This document shows, one piece after another, positions 19,714 through 28,962 of a stretch of 64,000 nucleotides of DNA. The translations under genes and the position numbers were made by a program. Under the pieces are notes generated by a model that made no database searches, had not been told where the DNA came from, and worked only from the letters and a program-made list of their open reading frames with translations. The first letter of the stretch is position 1; each line of letters begins with the position of its first letter. This DNA comes from Candidatus Sericytochromatia bacterium (lineage in GTDB: Bacteria; Cyanobacteriota; Sericytochromatia; UBA7694), in assembly GCA_018780035.1 (NCBI GenBank), contig JADMKE010000026.1, positions 47,951 to 111,950 of the forward strand. Direction: 5' to 3'.

Positions 19714-20215
19714 CATGATCAAAGTTTCACTGCCCCTGCTCGCTGGATTCTTGGCTTTGAGCCTGACGGCCTGTGGAACCGCTGCCCTGCCTACGGCGCT
19801 TTCTCCCGTGCTGATGCAGTCCGGCACACTGCAAATCGCAGGACTGGATGCCCAGCTCGGCCAGAACCTGGCCAATTACGCGATCAGTCAAAATACGGGC
19901 GGCACGGGCTATTGTTACCAATATGTGGCCCAGGCCATTCATGCCCATTTGCCCGGTTTCCTCAGTGGCAATCACGCCTATTTGGCTGCTGATCAATTGG
20001 CCAACAGCCCCCATTTTAAAGAAGTTGCCATTTCGCCAGAACAATTGTCGTTGCTGCCTGCGGGGGCTGTTGTTGTCTGGAGCCAAGGCAGTTCCGAGTC
20101 GGGCCATATCTCAATTGCCGATGGCCGGGGCAACGAGGTCTCCGACCATATTGGCCCCCAAATGCGCGCGCATTATGGCGGTGGCGTGGCCCGCGTCTTT
20201 GTGCCCGTCCCCTGA
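19714..20215 (+). CDS. Lipoprotein with CHAP/NlpC-like peptidase domain, paralogous to C-terminus of 17669..18958
   Basis: MIKVSLPLLAGFLALSLTACG lipobox; GYCYQYVAQAI (Cys), LPAGAVVVWSQGSSESGHISIADGRGNEVSDHI (His). Confidence 0.65.
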
Positions 20216-21444
20216 TTGGAGTTGGTTTTTGTCCCCTGAGCGGAGTCGAAGGGGACGGCTGTTAAGGGGCCATAACCCAGGTCTGCAGCCATGCCATAGA
20301 CCTCTCGCGCCAACTCTTGGCCAGGACATTCGGTTGAATGGGCCGGATCGCCTTTAAATATGAGGTGCTTGCGCTGCTGGTGGGTCCAGACCCCATCGCT
20401 GAAACCGCAGGGGCAGCGCAAAGCAGACAGCAGATTGCGCAAGGCGCTCAATTGCTGGGGACTCGGGGCATTTTTAGCAAAGTCGCCATTGAGCACAATC
20501 CCCAGGTTATGGCCATTGTCTCTTTCACTGTGGGAGCCCAAATAGCCCAGTGGGCGGGCTTCGTAGATCTCACCACTGGTGGGGATGTAAAAGTGGTAGG
20601 CGATATCTGCTTTGGGATCTGCCTGGTTTTGGTGGTATTTTTGCAGGGCCTGAATGCTCAGGGCCGTGTGGGTGTGATGCACGGTGATGCGGCGAAACCA
20701 ACTGCAAACCGAAGCCTGAGCTGGGTAAGGCTGCCAGGAGCGCCCGGCAGTAATGGATGGGCCGGCTCCCCAGCTTTTGCGGCCGATAATTTCGACAGGC
20801 GGGCCCCCATTAAAACTGAGGGCATAATTGCCACCTTGCTCCTCAAAAAAACGTGGCGCAGCAGCTTGGCGGCAGAGGGCTGCTGTTGTACGCAAGGCCT
20901 TTTCAGCGCTCTGGCTGGCCGGTGCTGTGGATGGCTGTAGACTGGCCTGCTGTACGCTCGCTTCAAATGGCACAAAATCTGAGTTGAGATTGAGGTTGAT
21001 GTCTGGGCGATTGATGGGCAAGGGCTTGGGATTGCGCCAGTGAGAGTGGGCCACAGAGAGGGGGGGCGAACAGCTCAGTGAGACCTGTTGGGGGCCATAG
21101 ACCTGAGGGGCCATGCTGGGGCCGAGCAAAAATTCCACGGCATAAGTCACTGTCCGATTGGCGGCTGGACCACTGCCTTGGGACAAGGCCACTGCCCGCG
21201 TGAGGGTTTGGCTGCCGGGCAAAAATGGGTCACTGGACTGAAGTTGCAGGGTGGCTGTTTCACAGGCAGTGGGCAGCCCGTAGATCTGTATCCGGGTGGC
21301 GCTGACGGGCATCGGGACCTGGAGGGGCACGTGGAGTGGGTTAGGAGCTGCTGGCGAGGGGTGGGGTTGAACTGGGGTTTGGGCCATCAACAGCAGACCC
21401 AAGAGAGAGCAAAAAATCAGGGCAAAAGGTGGGGAGATAAACAT
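20173..21444 (-). CDS. N-acetylmuramoyl-L-alanine amidase (Amidase_2/PGRP family), exported
   Basis: IGRKSWGAG...RRITVHHTHT...IAYHFYIPTSGEIYEARP...NLGIVLNGDF...CPGQELAREVY; start MFISPPFALIFCSLLGLLLMAQ. Confidence 0.85.
   Translation of the reverse strand: MFISPPFALIFCSLLGLLLMAQTPVQPHPSPAAPNPLHVPLQVPMPVSATRIQIYGLPTACETATLQLQSSDPFLPGSQTLTRAVALSQGSGPAANRTVTYAVEFLLGPSMAPQVYGPQQVSLSCSPPLSVAHSHWRNPKPLPINRPDINLNLNSDFVPFEASVQQASLQPSTAPASQSAEKALRTTAALCRQAAAPRFFEEQGGNYALSFNGGPPVEIIGRKSWGAGPSITAGRSWQPYPAQASVCSWFRRITVHHTHTALSIQALQKYHQNQADPKADIAYHFYIPTSGEIYEARPLGYLGSHSERDNGHNLGIVLNGDFAKNAPSPQQLSALRNLLSALRCPCGFSDGVWTHQQRKHLIFKGDPAHSTECPGQELAREVYGMAADLGYGPLTAVPFDSAQGTKTNSNQGTGTKTRATPPP
20231..20256. repeat. 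REP-like imperfect palindrome GTCCCCTGAGCGGAGTCGAAGGGGAC
   Basis: Inverted repeat GTCCCCT...AGGGGAC located between convergent gene ends; resembles widespread CCCTGAGC..GTCGAAGGG elements. Confidence 0.65.
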
Positions 21445-21572
21445 GGTCTTTTTTGTCTCCAAAGCGGGGGATGAGAATTGTATTCCAGCATACCCTAACT
21501 TAGACTGAAGACAGAATCTCCCTGTGTTGATGTCTGTCAGAGAAAGAAGGGTGCTTTTTGCCAACCAAACCC

Positions 21573-22130
21573 ATGCCAAATCCTCCCCGCAAAGTGAGCT
21601 GGGCAGCCGCTGCTTGTTTGGTTTTGGGCTATCCTTTGGCAGAATTGGCCTGGCTTTGGCTGTGGGGGAACCTGGTTTTGCTCTGCTGGAGTCCCTGGTG
21701 GGCACTTAAATACCTCGCGGGGGGCTTTCTCGCGATGGGTCTTTTGCCGTTTTGGGCCTGTCTGCGAGAAGGTTTGCGCCTGCTCTGGGTTTTACGTCAG
21801 GGGCAAGGACAGCATTTCTGGCTGCGGGAATGTCTTGAACATCCCGCCCGCAAATGGGTCTGGCTGGGCAGCTTTGAATCGGCCAAAGGCCAGCTCTTGC
21901 GGTTGCCGCTCTCCCATTCTCATTGGCAGCCCGGCCAAATTTATCTGATCCTACACGATCCCGCTTTTCCCGATGAGAGTGTGGCCTGGGATGATTTGCC
22001 CGTCAAACTGAGGGTCCCTATCCAGGGCCGGATTTGCTTAGCCAGGCCCTGGTCTGGGCTCATCCCGTTGGCCTATCTGGTTGTGGCTTTGGCGGCAGGC
22101 ATACTGGTCTGGTGGCAGATTGCCCGTTAA
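21573..22130 (+). CDS. Small multi-pass membrane protein, hypothetical
   Basis: ORF with N- and C-terminal hydrophobic segments. Confidence 0.5.
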   Translation: MPNPPRKVSWAAAACLVLGYPLAELAWLWLWGNLVLLCWSPWWALKYLAGGFLAMGLLPFWACLREGLRLLWVLRQGQGQHFWLRECLEHPARKWVWLGSFESAKGQLLRLPLSHSHWQPGQIYLILHDPAFPDESVAWDDLPVKLRVPIQGRICLARPWSGLIPLAYLVVALAAGILVWWQIAR

Positions 22131-22163
22131 AATAGAGGCAGTTTGAGAGAAAGCAGAAAGCCC

Positions 22164-24281
22164 ATGTCTTATTCCCACTCCTCTGTTCCGCTTCGTCCCG
22201 AAGATTTGGATATCCTCACGGTCTTTTCCAACCCCGAAGATCGCTACGAACTCTTGCCTTATTTGGAGCCTTTTGAACTCTTGCCTGATGATACCTTATT
22301 GGCCGAAGGCTCCGAAGGCGATGCCATGTTTTTTATTCTGCGTGGCCAGGCCCAAATTTGCCGTGCAGGTTTGCAATTGGGCACTTTGGCTGCGGGTTAC
22401 CATGTGGGAGAATTGGGGCTGATCACCGGCCGTCCGCGCAATGCCTCTGTCAAAGCCATTACCCCGCTTTTTGCAGCCCGTTTGAGTCGCACGTCTTTTG
22501 ATCTGCTCAAACTCGAAAAGCCTTTGCTGGCTTTGCAATTGACTGAAATATTGATCTCTTTATTGGGGCTGCAGCTCACAGACATGACCGATAGCTTTGG
22601 CCGCTTGATGCAAGAGCGTTCGCTGCCCCGGCGTATGCATGTCAATGTGCGGGTCGAAGGGCAAGCTCAGGGCTGGGAGGTGCCCACGGGCACCCAGGCC
22701 AAGAGTCTTTTGCCTTCAGAGATTGAGGGCAGTCCCGTGGTTGCTGCGCTGGTCAATTACAAGCGGGTTTCTTTAAACACCCCTTTGATGTCAGACACCT
22801 ATCTGGCGCCCTTGACCGTCGACCATTGGGAGGGGGAGCGGATTTACCGTCACAGTGCGGCTTTGATCTTGTTAGAGGCGGCCCATCATCTCTACCCCGG
22901 TTTAAAGATGAATATCACCCTCTCTGTCGGCAGTACCCAGTGGATTCAGGTCGATACCTGTCCCAAAGACTCCCTGGAGGAATTGGCGACAGAATTACAA
23001 GACATGATCCAAACCTTGGTTGCTCAGGAAAAAGCCTTTCGCCATGAGTGGTGGGCCGTGGAAGAGGCGATTCCTTTCTTTGAAGACAATGGCCGCGTTG
23101 AAGCCGCAGCCATGATGCGTACCATTCGTGCCAGCCGGGTTTCTTTGGTGACCTGTGGCGAGTTTTACGGCATTAGTATGGGGCCCTGTTTGCCTCATAC
23201 GGGCTATTTACACGATTTACATGTCCAAGCGGGTGTGGGTGGTTTGATCTTAACCACAGCCAGCCAAGGGCCTTCTGTGGCTGATTTGGCTTCTTATGCC
23301 CAGCTGATGTCCGATCACAACCGCATGTTAGAATCGCTGCACATTCACAGTGTGGGCCATTTTAATCAGGCCTGTATTTCAGGCCAGGTCGTGCAATTGA
23401 TTCGGGTGGCTGAAGGTTTTCATGAAAAACGCCTGAGCCAAATGGCAGACAAAATTGCCCAAGCACGTGAAAGAATCAAAATTATTTGCATTGCCGGGCC
23501 TTCGTCTTCGGGCAAAACCACCTTTATTAAACGGCTTTCGGTGCAACTCCAGATCAATGGTATCAAGCCGCTGAATATTTCCCTCGATGATTATTATGTC
23601 GACCGCGAAAAAACGCCTTTGGACGCCAACGGTGAATTTGATTATGAATGTCTCGAAGCCCTGAATACCGAACAGCTCAGTGCCGATCTCAAGGCTTTGC
23701 TGGACGGCAAAACCGTGGCCACTGCCCGCTATGACTTTGCCCAAGGGCGCAGCTTGCCCCAGGGGGGACCTGTTTTGAGCTTGGAAGACGATACGGTTTT
23801 GCTGCTTGAAGGCATTCATGGCTTAAATCCCCGCCTCTTGGGAGAGCAAGTGCCGGTAGAAAACCTCTTTCGGATCTTTATTCAACCCATGGCCTCACTG
23901 TCACTGGATGAGCACAGCCGGATCAACCCTTCGGATTTGCGACTGCTGCGCCGAATTGTGAGAGACCGCCACAGCCGGGCGACCAATGCTGCTGAGAGTA
24001 TTCTGCGTTGGCCTTCGGTGCGGGCCGGGGAGCGCTTGCATATTTTCCCCTATGTCAATCAGGCCGATGTGATCTTTGATTCTTCGATGATTTACGAGCT
24101 TTCGGTTATCAAAGTCTATGCCGAACGCTATTTGTTAGAGGTGCCCCACAATCACCCTGCCTTTGCCACCGCTTACCGTTTGCAAAAGCTGATCGGCCTG
24201 TTTGTGGCGCTTTATCCCGATCATGTGCCGCCCACTTCGATCCTGCGTGAATTTATTGGCAACAGTGGTTTTGACTATTAA
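22164..24281 (+). CDS. cNMP-binding domain + TGS/ThrRS-like region + uridine-kinase-family nucleoside kinase
   Basis: N-term cNMP fold (LLAEGSEGDAMFFILRGQAQI...GELGLITGRPRNASVKA); ThrRS-like middle; Walker A GPSSSGKTTFIKRL and DDYYVDREKTPLD. Confidence 0.85.
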   Translation: MSYSHSSVPLRPEDLDILTVFSNPEDRYELLPYLEPFELLPDDTLLAEGSEGDAMFFILRGQAQICRAGLQLGTLAAGYHVGELGLITGRPRNASVKAITPLFAARLSRTSFDLLKLEKPLLALQLTEILISLLGLQLTDMTDSFGRLMQERSLPRRMHVNVRVEGQAQGWEVPTGTQAKSLLPSEIEGSPVVAALVNYKRVSLNTPLMSDTYLAPLTVDHWEGERIYRHSAALILLEAAHHLYPGLKMNITLSVGSTQWIQVDTCPKDSLEELATELQDMIQTLVAQEKAFRHEWWAVEEAIPFFEDNGRVEAAAMMRTIRASRVSLVTCGEFYGISMGPCLPHTGYLHDLHVQAGVGGLILTTASQGPSVADLASYAQLMSDHNRMLESLHIHSVGHFNQACISGQVVQLIRVAEGFHEKRLSQMADKIAQARERIKIICIAGPSSSGKTTFIKRLSVQLQINGIKPLNISLDDYYVDREKTPLDANGEFDYECLEALNTEQLSADLKALLDGKTVATARYDFAQGRSLPQGGPVLSLEDDTVLLLEGIHGLNPRLLGEQVPVENLFRIFIQPMASLSLDEHSRINPSDLRLLRRIVRDRHSRATNAAESILRWPSVRAGERLHIFPYVNQADVIFDSSMIYELSVIKVYAERYLLEVPHNHPAFATAYRLQKLIGLFVALYPDHVPPTSILREFIGNSGFDY

Positions 24282-24299
24282 CTGAGATATTGTCGTGAT

Positions 24300-24366
24300 A
24301 AATTAAGCTTTGCTTAATTTGCCTAAAAGCATTTAAAACAAACGCTTTGAGGCAAATATAATTTTT
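24300..24366 (+). terminator. Two overlapping hairpins downstream of the kinase gene; the second is followed by a T-run
   Basis: AAATTAAGC-TTT-GCTTAATTT (24300-24320) and ATTTGCCTAAAAGC...GCTTTGAGGCAAAT (24317-24357) then ATAATTTTTT. Confidence 0.55.
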
Positions 24367-24485
24367 TGAAGACAAAAAAAGTTTAATGTTTTCTTAATTT
24401 TTTAAGCAAGTTTTAATCTGAACTTAATATAACCTTTTTATCAAGGTTCATTCGAGATAATTGCACACGAAGAAAGGTTATTCAG

Positions 24486-25103
24486 ATGACTATTCAAAGC
24501 GTTTCCACCACCCCCACTACCCCTATCCTGACCAAATCCAGCACCATCACTGTTGTTGATTCCAAATCCCATGTGATTGGTCAAAAAGCGGCTCCTGCTA
24601 AATCCGACGCCTTCAGCACCACCGATGTTTATATCCGCCAGTCCAATGGTCTCGAAGGTGCTGTGCTCGGCATGTTCAACTCTTATGTCGATACCAAAGC
24701 CGCCATGGCTCGCCAAGTCGACGGCCAAGTCGTCACCGATTATGGCAATGTGGGCCTTTCGATGAAACGCGCAGTCATTCAACGCTCTGTCACCTCCACC
24801 GTGCGCAACGGCTGGTCTGTTTTCCGCGGCAAAGCCACTTTGGCTGAAGCCGGTGGCCGTGTGGTTGGTGATGTCGCCGGTTCTGCTGTCAGCAGCGGTG
24901 TGAGCTCAATTGCCAGTAACGCTGCTGTTTGGGGCTTGGCCAAAGCCGGAGCCTCTTCTTTCCCCGTCATGGTCGGCGGCATGTTGGTCGGCTGGGGTGC
25001 CAGCTACGCAGCCAACAAAGTGATGGAAAAAACCGGCGCCCAAGCCGCCATCGTTGACAAAACCACCGAATTGCTTCACAGCGCCGGTGTCAGCAAGAAT
25101 TAG
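24486..25103 (+). CDS. Gly/Ala/Val-rich hypothetical protein
   Basis: ORF with ATG and AT-rich promoter region; hydrophobic Gly-rich C-terminal half. Confidence 0.6.
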   Translation: MTIQSVSTTPTTPILTKSSTITVVDSKSHVIGQKAAPAKSDAFSTTDVYIRQSNGLEGAVLGMFNSYVDTKAAMARQVDGQVVTDYGNVGLSMKRAVIQRSVTSTVRNGWSVFRGKATLAEAGGRVVGDVAGSAVSSGVSSIASNAAVWGLAKAGASSFPVMVGGMLVGWGASYAANKVMEKTGAQAAIVDKTTELLHSAGVSKN

Positions 25104-25180
25104 TTTTAACCAGGGGCCTCAATCTCAGGCCCCAGATTGAAAACACCTTTAACGCAGTGTTTCAATATCTCGAACCGGAA

Positions 25181-25209
25181 GCCCGGAAGCGTTTTCCGGG
25201 CTTTTTTTT
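25181..25209 (+). terminator. Rho-independent terminator
   Basis: GCCCGGAA-GCGTT-TTCCGGGC followed by T8. Confidence 0.85.
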
Positions 25210-25305
25210 CAAGCTTCAGTTAGTTAAATATTCCCCCCATTTTGCCAAAAGCGCTTAAAAATGCTACCCTAAATTAACCTTTTCTGTTCAGGAGACCCTT
25301 TCACC

Positions 25306-26640
25306 ATGACCGAACGCAAATCCACCAAACTTGTCAGCGCTGCGCTGGCCCTCGGTATTCTCGCTGCCTGCTCCCCCGTAGGCGGTCCTTTGCTGAATCC
25401 CCAAGGCAACTCAGCTCTGCTGCAAAGCCAAAGTGCAGCCCGTGGCTCCAAAATTTTTAATGCCGATGCCCGTCCCCAAATGGCTCCCAATCAGGTGATT
25501 GTCAAAGTCAAACCCGGAGACCCCAATCTCTTCGTACAAAGTCTGGCCCGTTCCGGCGCCCGTGTGGTCGATTTCTTTGATATCGACACCCGCGTCTTCC
25601 TGGTCGAAAGTGCAAGTCGCAATACCGATGATTTGATTCGTCAGTTCAGCCAAGATCGCAATGTTGAAATTGCCCAGCCCAATTATCTCGTCAGCCTGAA
25701 CCAAATTCCTGCAGCTCCCCGTCAACAGGGCCGTCCCAATATGGCCGCACCCAACGATCCGCTCTACGCTCAGCAATGGCATTTGCCCCACGTTGGTGCC
25801 TTGGATGCTTGGAGCCAAGGCGGTCAGGGCAATAAAGACCTGATCGTGGCTGTTGTGGATACCGGCGTGGACTACAATCACCCCGACCTCAAAGCCAATA
25901 CCATCAAAGGCAAAGATTTCACCAAAGAATCGCCCGATGGTCTCGACCCCATTGATGGCTTTGGCCATGGCACCCACGTGGCTGGCATTATCGCCGCTGT
26001 TGCCAATAATGGCGAAGGGGTTGCTGGTGCGGCTCCCAATGTCAAAATCCTGGCTGTCAAAGTGCTGAGCGCCAAAGGCGGCGGCAGTCTGTTTGCCATC
26101 GCCGGTGGGATCAAACACTCAGTTGATATGGGCGCCAAAATCGTCAACCTGAGCTTGGGCGGCCCCGCTGTGACCGACCTGATCTCCTCTGCTGTGGGCT
26201 ATTGGGCCACCAAAAAAGGCGCTTTGCTGATTGCCGCCGCAGGCAATAGCAATACTGCTGTTGGCACCCCTGCCCGCATCGACGATTATTATATGGCCGT
26301 TGCAGCCAGCGATCAGGCCAATAAACGCGCCAAATTCTCCTGCTATGGCAAAGAACTGAGCGTTTCTGCTCCTGGCGTGCAAATCATGGCCACCACCCCG
26401 ACCTACAAGGTGCCCCTGAATGACCACGGCTATCCCCAGAACTATGCCTTCTTGCAGGGCACCTCAATGGCCACGCCACTGGTCGCCGGTGTCGCCGCTC
26501 TGGTTTGGAGCCGCCACCCCGAGTGGACCGCCAAACAGGTGCGTCAGCACCTCGAAAAAACCGCTGTTGACGTCGGTGCTCCCGGCAAAGACAATGAATC
26601 CGGTTTTGGTGTGGTCAACGCTGCTGCAGCTTTGAGATAA
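25306..26640 (+). CDS. Subtilisin-like S8 serine protease, lipoprotein
   Basis: LGILAACS lipobox; VVDTGVDYNHPDL, GHGTHVAGIIAA, GTSMATPLVAG. Confidence 0.95.
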   Translation: MTERKSTKLVSAALALGILAACSPVGGPLLNPQGNSALLQSQSAARGSKIFNADARPQMAPNQVIVKVKPGDPNLFVQSLARSGARVVDFFDIDTRVFLVESASRNTDDLIRQFSQDRNVEIAQPNYLVSLNQIPAAPRQQGRPNMAAPNDPLYAQQWHLPHVGALDAWSQGGQGNKDLIVAVVDTGVDYNHPDLKANTIKGKDFTKESPDGLDPIDGFGHGTHVAGIIAAVANNGEGVAGAAPNVKILAVKVLSAKGGGSLFAIAGGIKHSVDMGAKIVNLSLGGPAVTDLISSAVGYWATKKGALLIAAAGNSNTAVGTPARIDDYYMAVAASDQANKRAKFSCYGKELSVSAPGVQIMATTPTYKVPLNDHGYPQNYAFLQGTSMATPLVAGVAALVWSRHPEWTAKQVRQHLEKTAVDVGAPGKDNESGFGVVNAAAALR

Positions 26641-26653
26641 TATCTTTCTTATG

Positions 26654-26684
26654 AAAAAAGGCCTCCCAACGGGAGGTCTTTTTT
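26654..26684 (+). terminator. Rho-independent terminator
   Basis: CCTCCC-AAC-GGGAGG flanked by A-run and followed by T-run. Confidence 0.8.
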
Positions 26685-26718
26685 CTTTATACTGAAAAAA
26701 AACACGGATCGTCACACC

Positions 26719-28932
26719 ATGAAAGCGCTGAAACTCTTAAATGCCTTGCTCTGCCTGGGGCTGATCAACCTTGCTACTCTCGCGGCAGAAGCCGCTGAAC
26801 GGCGGGTGATGATTCTGCCTTTTCGCAATCTGACCCGTGCCGAGGCCGATAATTGGCTGGGTGAAAGTTTTTCAGAGAGTCTGTTGATGGGCCTGGGCCG
26901 GGTGCGTTCACTCAAATTGGTCGAGCGGGCTGAATTGGCGCAGGTGATCAAAGAGCAGGCCTTTATGCAGAGCCTGATGGCTGATCCCGATAACGCCCCC
27001 CGGATCGGCAAATTGGTGGGAGCTGATTTTATGATCACCGGTTCTTACCAAAAAATCGGGGAGCGGATCCAGGTCAATTTGCGTCTGGTGCAGGTCGAAA
27101 CAGGGGAAATAGAGGCCGGTACCCTGACCCAGGTCCAAGGGGATATCGGCCACCTGTTTGAATTGCAGCAGAATTTGGCCGATCAGCTGGTGGACAAACT
27201 CAAAGTCGATCGCAAAGAGGCTGAGATCAAACAGATGAAGGCCTCAATGGCTGCCACCCGTTCCACCAAGGCCCAAGAATATTACCTCAAAGCCAAAGGC
27301 AATGATGATTGGCTGATGGGGGCTCAAATGATGCGGGCTTCGATAGAAAATTACCAAAAAGCCCTGCAAGAGGACCCTGAATATGCCTTGGCTTGGGCTG
27401 GATTGTCTGAACGTTTGGCGGTGCGTGGTGTTGATAAGGGCAATGTTTATGATTCCCGTCAGCCCGATGATTTGCAAAAGGCCCTGAATTTTGCCGATAA
27501 AGCCCTCCAGCTTCAGCCCGATTTGGCCCTTGCTCACCGGGCCCGGGCCCGTGCTCTTCAGGCACTTAAGCGCTCTGAAGAAGCATTGCTTGAGGCACAT
27601 AAAGCGGTTGAACTTGAAAACTCAAGCGCGAATATTATCTGGTATTTGGGCGTGAAATACCCCGATTATAACAATCCCAAAGAGGATATGTTAGCGCTGA
27701 TGCAACAAGAGCTGCAAGCGCTGGGGGCTGATTTTGATGACCCTCAAATCATTGGCCTTTTGGCTTCCCAATATATTTTTAAATTTATTTCGGATCCCGA
27801 AACCGATCTCTCCCCTGCGGTGGCCATGTTAGAAAAAGCCCATCTCAAGCGGCCCAATTATCCCCCTGTTTTGATGCTTTTGGCTTCTTTTAAGCTCATG
27901 CAGCAGGATTTTAAAAGTGCGGGGGAATATGTAGATAAAATTCTGGCCATTGATCCTGAAAACACAATCCTGATGTATATTGCAGCCAATATGTTGCGTT
28001 TTGTCGATAAGGAGCGCGCCCGAAATCTGGCTTTGGAGGCCCTGAAACGCCAGCCGAGTTTGATCTACGCCCGTTTGCTCTTGATGGAGATGTATCAACA
28101 GCAGTTTAAAGATTTTCAAGCGGTTGAAAATGAGTACCGAGTCGCCTTGAAACAAGAACCCGACAATTACCGTGTTGAACATACCGCAGGTTTGGTCTAT
28201 TTCCGTGAAAAGCGCTATTCCCAAGCGATTGAGATTTTGCAGCGCGCTTTGGATAAATCTGCCAATCAAAACGATCCCGAGGTACAAATCACCCGTTGGG
28301 TGACGCTTAAATTGATGGGGGACTCCTACACGGCTCTGAAACAGGATGATGCGGCCCTGGCAAAATACACAGAGGTGTTAAAAGAACCCGATGTGAGCGC
28401 TTTAAGCCGTGCCATGACCCACCAATCCCTGGCTTATATTTTCTTGCGTAGACAGGATTACAGCACGGCTTTGCAGCATTTTACCGAATTTATGCAGGGG
28501 GCACCGGGATATGCCAAAATAGACAAAAATCCCACGATCTACCGGCTGCTCTACCTCTTGGTGCAAGAGCAAAAAAGCCCAAGCTCCGCCGCTGCCCTGA
28601 ATGATATCGGCCAGGGCTTTTTAACCCTGGGAGAATATCCCGATGCCGAGCGCTATCTCAACAAAGCGCTGCAAGCGGAGCCTCAGAATCCGGTCATTCA
28701 CTACAATTTGGGGCTGTATTATTTGGCGATAGACAAACCCGCAGACGCCCGACAGACCTTTGAAAAGGCCGTGTCTTTGAAACCCAACTATGTCAAGGCC
28801 CTGTATAATTTGGGGCTCTTGGCGCAAAAGACAGGAGACAAAGCCTTGGCCCGCCGTTATTTTGAGAAAGTCTTACAACAGGAGCCGGGCCATCTTGAAT
28901 CGCAACAGGCACTCAAAGCTTTGGGCTTATGA
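26719..28932 (+). CDS. CsgG/FlgO-like N-terminal domain fused to TPR array, exported
   Basis: RRVMILPFRNLTRAEADNWLGESFSESLLMGLGRVRSLKLVERAELAQVIKEQ..ADFMITGSYQKIGERIQVNLRLVQVETGEI; multiple TPRs. Confidence 0.8.
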   Translation: MKALKLLNALLCLGLINLATLAAEAAERRVMILPFRNLTRAEADNWLGESFSESLLMGLGRVRSLKLVERAELAQVIKEQAFMQSLMADPDNAPRIGKLVGADFMITGSYQKIGERIQVNLRLVQVETGEIEAGTLTQVQGDIGHLFELQQNLADQLVDKLKVDRKEAEIKQMKASMAATRSTKAQEYYLKAKGNDDWLMGAQMMRASIENYQKALQEDPEYALAWAGLSERLAVRGVDKGNVYDSRQPDDLQKALNFADKALQLQPDLALAHRARARALQALKRSEEALLEAHKAVELENSSANIIWYLGVKYPDYNNPKEDMLALMQQELQALGADFDDPQIIGLLASQYIFKFISDPETDLSPAVAMLEKAHLKRPNYPPVLMLLASFKLMQQDFKSAGEYVDKILAIDPENTILMYIAANMLRFVDKERARNLALEALKRQPSLIYARLLLMEMYQQQFKDFQAVENEYRVALKQEPDNYRVEHTAGLVYFREKRYSQAIEILQRALDKSANQNDPEVQITRWVTLKLMGDSYTALKQDDAALAKYTEVLKEPDVSALSRAMTHQSLAYIFLRRQDYSTALQHFTEFMQGAPGYAKIDKNPTIYRLLYLLVQEQKSPSSAAALNDIGQGFLTLGEYPDAERYLNKALQAEPQNPVIHYNLGLYYLAIDKPADARQTFEKAVSLKPNYVKALYNLGLLAQKTGDKALARRYFEKVLQQEPGHLESQQALKALGL

Positions 28933-28962
28933 GTGTCTGAGGCAAGGGCTGTGTTGTAAAAA

